A stretch of DNA of 43,103 bases from Bradyrhizobium sp. NAS96.2. GTDB lineage: Bacteria > Pseudomonadota > Alphaproteobacteria > Rhizobiales > Xanthobacteraceae. The translations under genes and the position numbers were made by a program. The number at the start of each line of letters is the position of its first letter. Position 1 is the stretch's first letter. Below, one piece after another: positions 41,394-43,103 of the stretch. The notes below the pieces were generated by a model. That model had not been told where the DNA came from. It worked only from the letters and a program-made list of their open reading frames with translations, and did not search any database. Where the stretch lies: the NCBI RefSeq assembly GCF_001908235.1, contig NZ_LGHK01000144.1, positions 1-43,103 of the forward strand, written 5' to 3'.

Positions 41394-42206
41394 ATGGCTG
41401 ACATGCGTTTGATCGTTGCGGGAGCCGGCGGCCGGATGGGCCGCACGCTGGTGCGGGTGATTTCCGAAACCCCGGGGGCGGTGCTGGTCGGCGCGCTGGA
41501 AGCGCCGGGCTCGGAACTGCTCGGCAAGGACGCCGGCGTGCTCGCCGGCCTTCCCGCCAATGACGTCAAACTGTCGGCCGATCTGTGGTCGATGTCGGCG
41601 GGCGCCGACGGCATCCTGGATTTCACCGTGCCGGCGGCGACCATCGCCAATGTCGCGATCGCGGCCGAGCGCGGCCTCGTCCATGTCATCGGCACCACCG
41701 GCCTGTCGCCGTCCGACGACGCGGTGATCCGCAGCGTCACCGACCGCGCCATCGTGGTGAAGTCGGGCAATATGAGCCTCGGCGTCAATCTGCTCGCGGC
41801 GCTGGTCAAGCGCGTCGCGCAATCGCTCGACCAGAGCTTTGACATCGAAATCCTCGAGCTGCATCACAAGCAGAAGATCGATGCGCCGTCGGGCACCGCC
41901 TTGATGCTCGGCGAAGCTGCCGCTGCCGGCCGCAAGATCGCGCTCGATCAGCATTCGGCGCGCGGCCGCGACGGCCTGACCGGCGCACGGCGTGCAGGCG
42001 ACATCGGCTTTGCCTCGCTGCGCGGCGGCACCGCGGCCGGCGATCACAGCGTGATCTTTGCCGGCCCCTCGGAGCGCATCACGCTCTCCCATCACGCCGA
42101 GGATCGCGCGCTGTTCGCGCAGGGCGCGCTGAAGGCGGCGCTGTGGGCACACGGCAAGAAGCCCGGCATGTATTCGATGACCGACGTTCTCGGGTTGAGT
42201 GACTGA
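41394..42206 (+). CDS. dapB: 4-hydroxy-tetrahydrodipicolinate reductase
   Basis: A 270-residue enzyme that makes tetrahydrodipicolinate for lysine and diaminopimelate, the cross-linking residue of murein. The dinucleotide site is VAGAGGRMGRTLV (8–20). ILDFTVPAATIANV and GTTGLSPSDD follow. The catalytic segment is ELHHKQKIDAPSGTAL (about 156–171), with the catalytic HH pair and the KxDAPSGTA substrate loop. GAGGTGAGCC precedes the ATG. gpmA follows after 46 bases. Confidence 0.96.
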   Translation: MADMRLIVAGAGGRMGRTLVRVISETPGAVLVGALEAPGSELLGKDAGVLAGLPANDVKLSADLWSMSAGADGILDFTVPAATIANVAIAAERGLVHVIGTTGLSPSDDAVIRSVTDRAIVVKSGNMSLGVNLLAALVKRVAQSLDQSFDIEILELHHKQKIDAPSGTALMLGEAAAAGRKIALDQHSARGRDGLTGARRAGDIGFASLRGGTAAGDHSVIFAGPSERITLSHHAEDRALFAQGALKAALWAHGKKPGMYSMTDVLGLSD

Positions 42207-42252
42207 GATCGCTCGTCGAGATCAAATCCATCTTAGCGAAACGGAATCTGAA

Positions 42253-42876
42253 ATGAGTGATCGACTTCTTGTGCTCGTTCGTCACGGTCAGAGCGAATGG
42301 AATCTGAAGAACCTGTTTACCGGGTGGAAGGACCCCGATCTCACCGAGCAGGGCATCCGTGAGGCCAAGGACGCCGGCCGCAAGCTGAAGGCGCAGGACC
42401 TGTCGTTCGACGTTGCCTTCACCTCCGACCTCACCCGCGCGCAGCACACGCTGAAGCTGATGCTGGAAGAGATCGGCCAGACCGGACTGCCGACCACGAA
42501 GAACCTCGCGCTCAACGAACGCGACTACGGCGATCTCTCGGGCCTCAACAAGGATGACGCCCGCAAGAAGTGGGGCGAGGACCAGGTGCTGATCTGGCGC
42601 CGTTCCTACGATGTGCCGCCGCCCGGCGGCGAAAGCCTGAAAGACACGCTGGCGCGTACGCTGCCCTATTACGTGCAGGAGATCCTGCCCGGCGTGCTGC
42701 GCGGCCAGCGCACGCTGATCGCCGCCCATGGCAATTCGCTGCGCGCGCTGATCATGGTGCTGGAGAAGCTGACGCCGGAGCAGATCCTCAAGCGCGAGCT
42801 CGCGACCGGCGCGCCGGTGGTCTATCGCCTCAATGCCGATTCCACCGTGGCCTCGAAGGTCGATCTGGCGGGGTAG
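42253..42876 (+). CDS. gpmA: 2,3-bisphosphoglycerate-dependent phosphoglycerate mutase
   Basis: A 207-residue histidine-phosphatase-family enzyme interconverting 2- and 3-phosphoglycerate. LVLVRHGQSEWNLKNLFTGW (first 20 residues of the core) contains the phosphohistidine RHG; DVAFTSDLTRAQHTL, LNERDYGDLSGLNKDD and AAHGNSLRALIM carry the rest of the active site. It is about 40 residues shorter than the E. coli enzyme, the usual length in Rhizobiales. ATG at 42253 gives MSDRLLVLVRHG; 18 upstream codons overlap dapB and are rejected. Confidence 0.94.
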   Translation: MSDRLLVLVRHGQSEWNLKNLFTGWKDPDLTEQGIREAKDAGRKLKAQDLSFDVAFTSDLTRAQHTLKLMLEEIGQTGLPTTKNLALNERDYGDLSGLNKDDARKKWGEDQVLIWRRSYDVPPPGGESLKDTLARTLPYYVQEILPGVLRGQRTLIAAHGNSLRALIMVLEKLTPEQILKRELATGAPVVYRLNADSTVASKVDLAG

Positions 42877-42888
42877 GCAACGTGTGAT

Positions 42889-42991
42889 CCGTCATCCTGA
42901 GGAGCGCGAAGCGCGTCTCGAAGGATGCACGGCCACCAGCCGGGCCGTCGACCCTTCGAGGCTCGCTTGCGCGAGCGCCTCAGGGTGACGG
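42889..42991. repeat. Palindromic intergenic repeat, family C copy 2
   Basis: CCGTCATCCTGAGG (42889–42902) pairs with CCTCAGGGTGACGG (42978–42991) with one G·T-type mismatch, and inner arms CTCGAAGG/CCTTCGAG extend it. It follows gpmA by 13 bases and is the second copy of the 3192–3295 unit, shortened in the inner loop. Confidence 0.87.
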
Positions 42992-43012
42992 TGAGAGACC
43001 GTACGGTCCCGC

Positions 43013-43080
43013 TCTAAAGCGGGATGAAGTTAGCTTGAATCGATTTGGGATTCCCAAATCAGGTCGTTTTTGATTCACCA
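43013..43080. repeat. Intergenic repeat, family D copy 2, with internal palindrome
   Basis: The unit AAAGCGGGATGAAG … TTGAATCGATTTGG is related to 27350–27382. It then contains GATTTGGGA and TCCCAAATC, a palindrome around a single base (about 43042–43060), and outer TGAATC/GATTCA arms. No gene is seen after gpmA up to the window end. Confidence 0.65.
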
Positions 43081-43103
43081 TGCTGGCTGGGCGGAGGCCA
43101 GCA
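43081..43103. other. Terminal stem-loop, cut by the window end
   Basis: TGCTGGC (43081–43087) pairs with GCCAGCA (43097–43103) around nine bases. The right edge coincides with the end of the window, so any T-run or gene beyond it cannot be seen. Confidence 0.4.

Overview
The window looks like core chromosome of a Bradyrhizobium-type alphaproteobacterium (Rhizobiales). The coding DNA is GC-rich, and protein sequences and gene order match that group: a ppsR–maf–coaE–dnaQ block, secB next to a Tim44-like gene, an hslV/hslU pair split by two genes, a his cluster with a membrane protein inside it, hrcA–grpE, and dnaK–dnaJ followed by a phospholipid N-methyltransferase gene. Families of palindromic intergenic repeats typical of this genus recur. 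No tRNA, rRNA, CRISPR array, transposase or prophage gene was seen.

Layout. 1–319 is non-coding, with about 53% GC, six GANTC sites and several degenerate DnaA-box-like words. It lies just upstream of a ppsR (DUF299) gene and may be the edge of the chromosomal replication origin. 320–7123 carries ppsR, maf, coaE, dnaQ, secB (reverse), the Tim44-like gene, mltA and an Smr-domain gene. 7126–11396 is on the reverse strand: a multispanning membrane protein, hslU, a DUF2585 protein, a GNAT acetyltransferase and hslV. 11642–16541 holds hisB, a DUF2628 protein, hisH, hisA, hisF, hisE and coaA. 16701–21250 holds a hybrid sensor kinase, a small secreted protein and a ComM/YifB ATPase, all reverse. 21390–22217 is a single AT-richer orphan gene, the clearest foreign-looking gene here. 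22292–25834 holds an exported metallo-hydrolase, gshB, yraN and rsmI (reverse), divergent from an LpoA-like lipoprotein gene. 27460–29964 holds hemW, rdgB and rph (reverse), divergent from hrcA and grpE. 32045–35150 is an accessory reverse stretch: VOC protein, AraC regulator, exported nicotinamidase-like hydrolase and a secreted hypothetical protein. 35718–42876 holds dnaK, dnaJ, pmtA, an FMN reductase, pyrF, a DUF1330 protein, dapB and gpmA.

How the parts fit. Protein quality control is over-represented: HslVU, HrcA, GrpE, DnaK, DnaJ and SecB. Good RpoH (sigma-32)-type promoters can be read upstream of dnaK and grpE, a weaker one upstream of hslV, and a stem-loop with a T-run lies between dnaK and dnaJ. 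The remaining genes are mostly single-copy housekeeping functions: histidine, CoA, glutathione, pyrimidine and lysine/cell-wall precursor synthesis, nucleotide-pool cleansing, and RNA processing or modification.

The most promising unexplained items are the orphan gene at 21390–22217 with its overlapping stem-loops downstream, the putative origin edge at 1–319, the 567-base structured region before dnaK, and the predicted exported nicotinamidase-like enzyme. All function calls come from reading motifs and general family knowledge; no database search was run.
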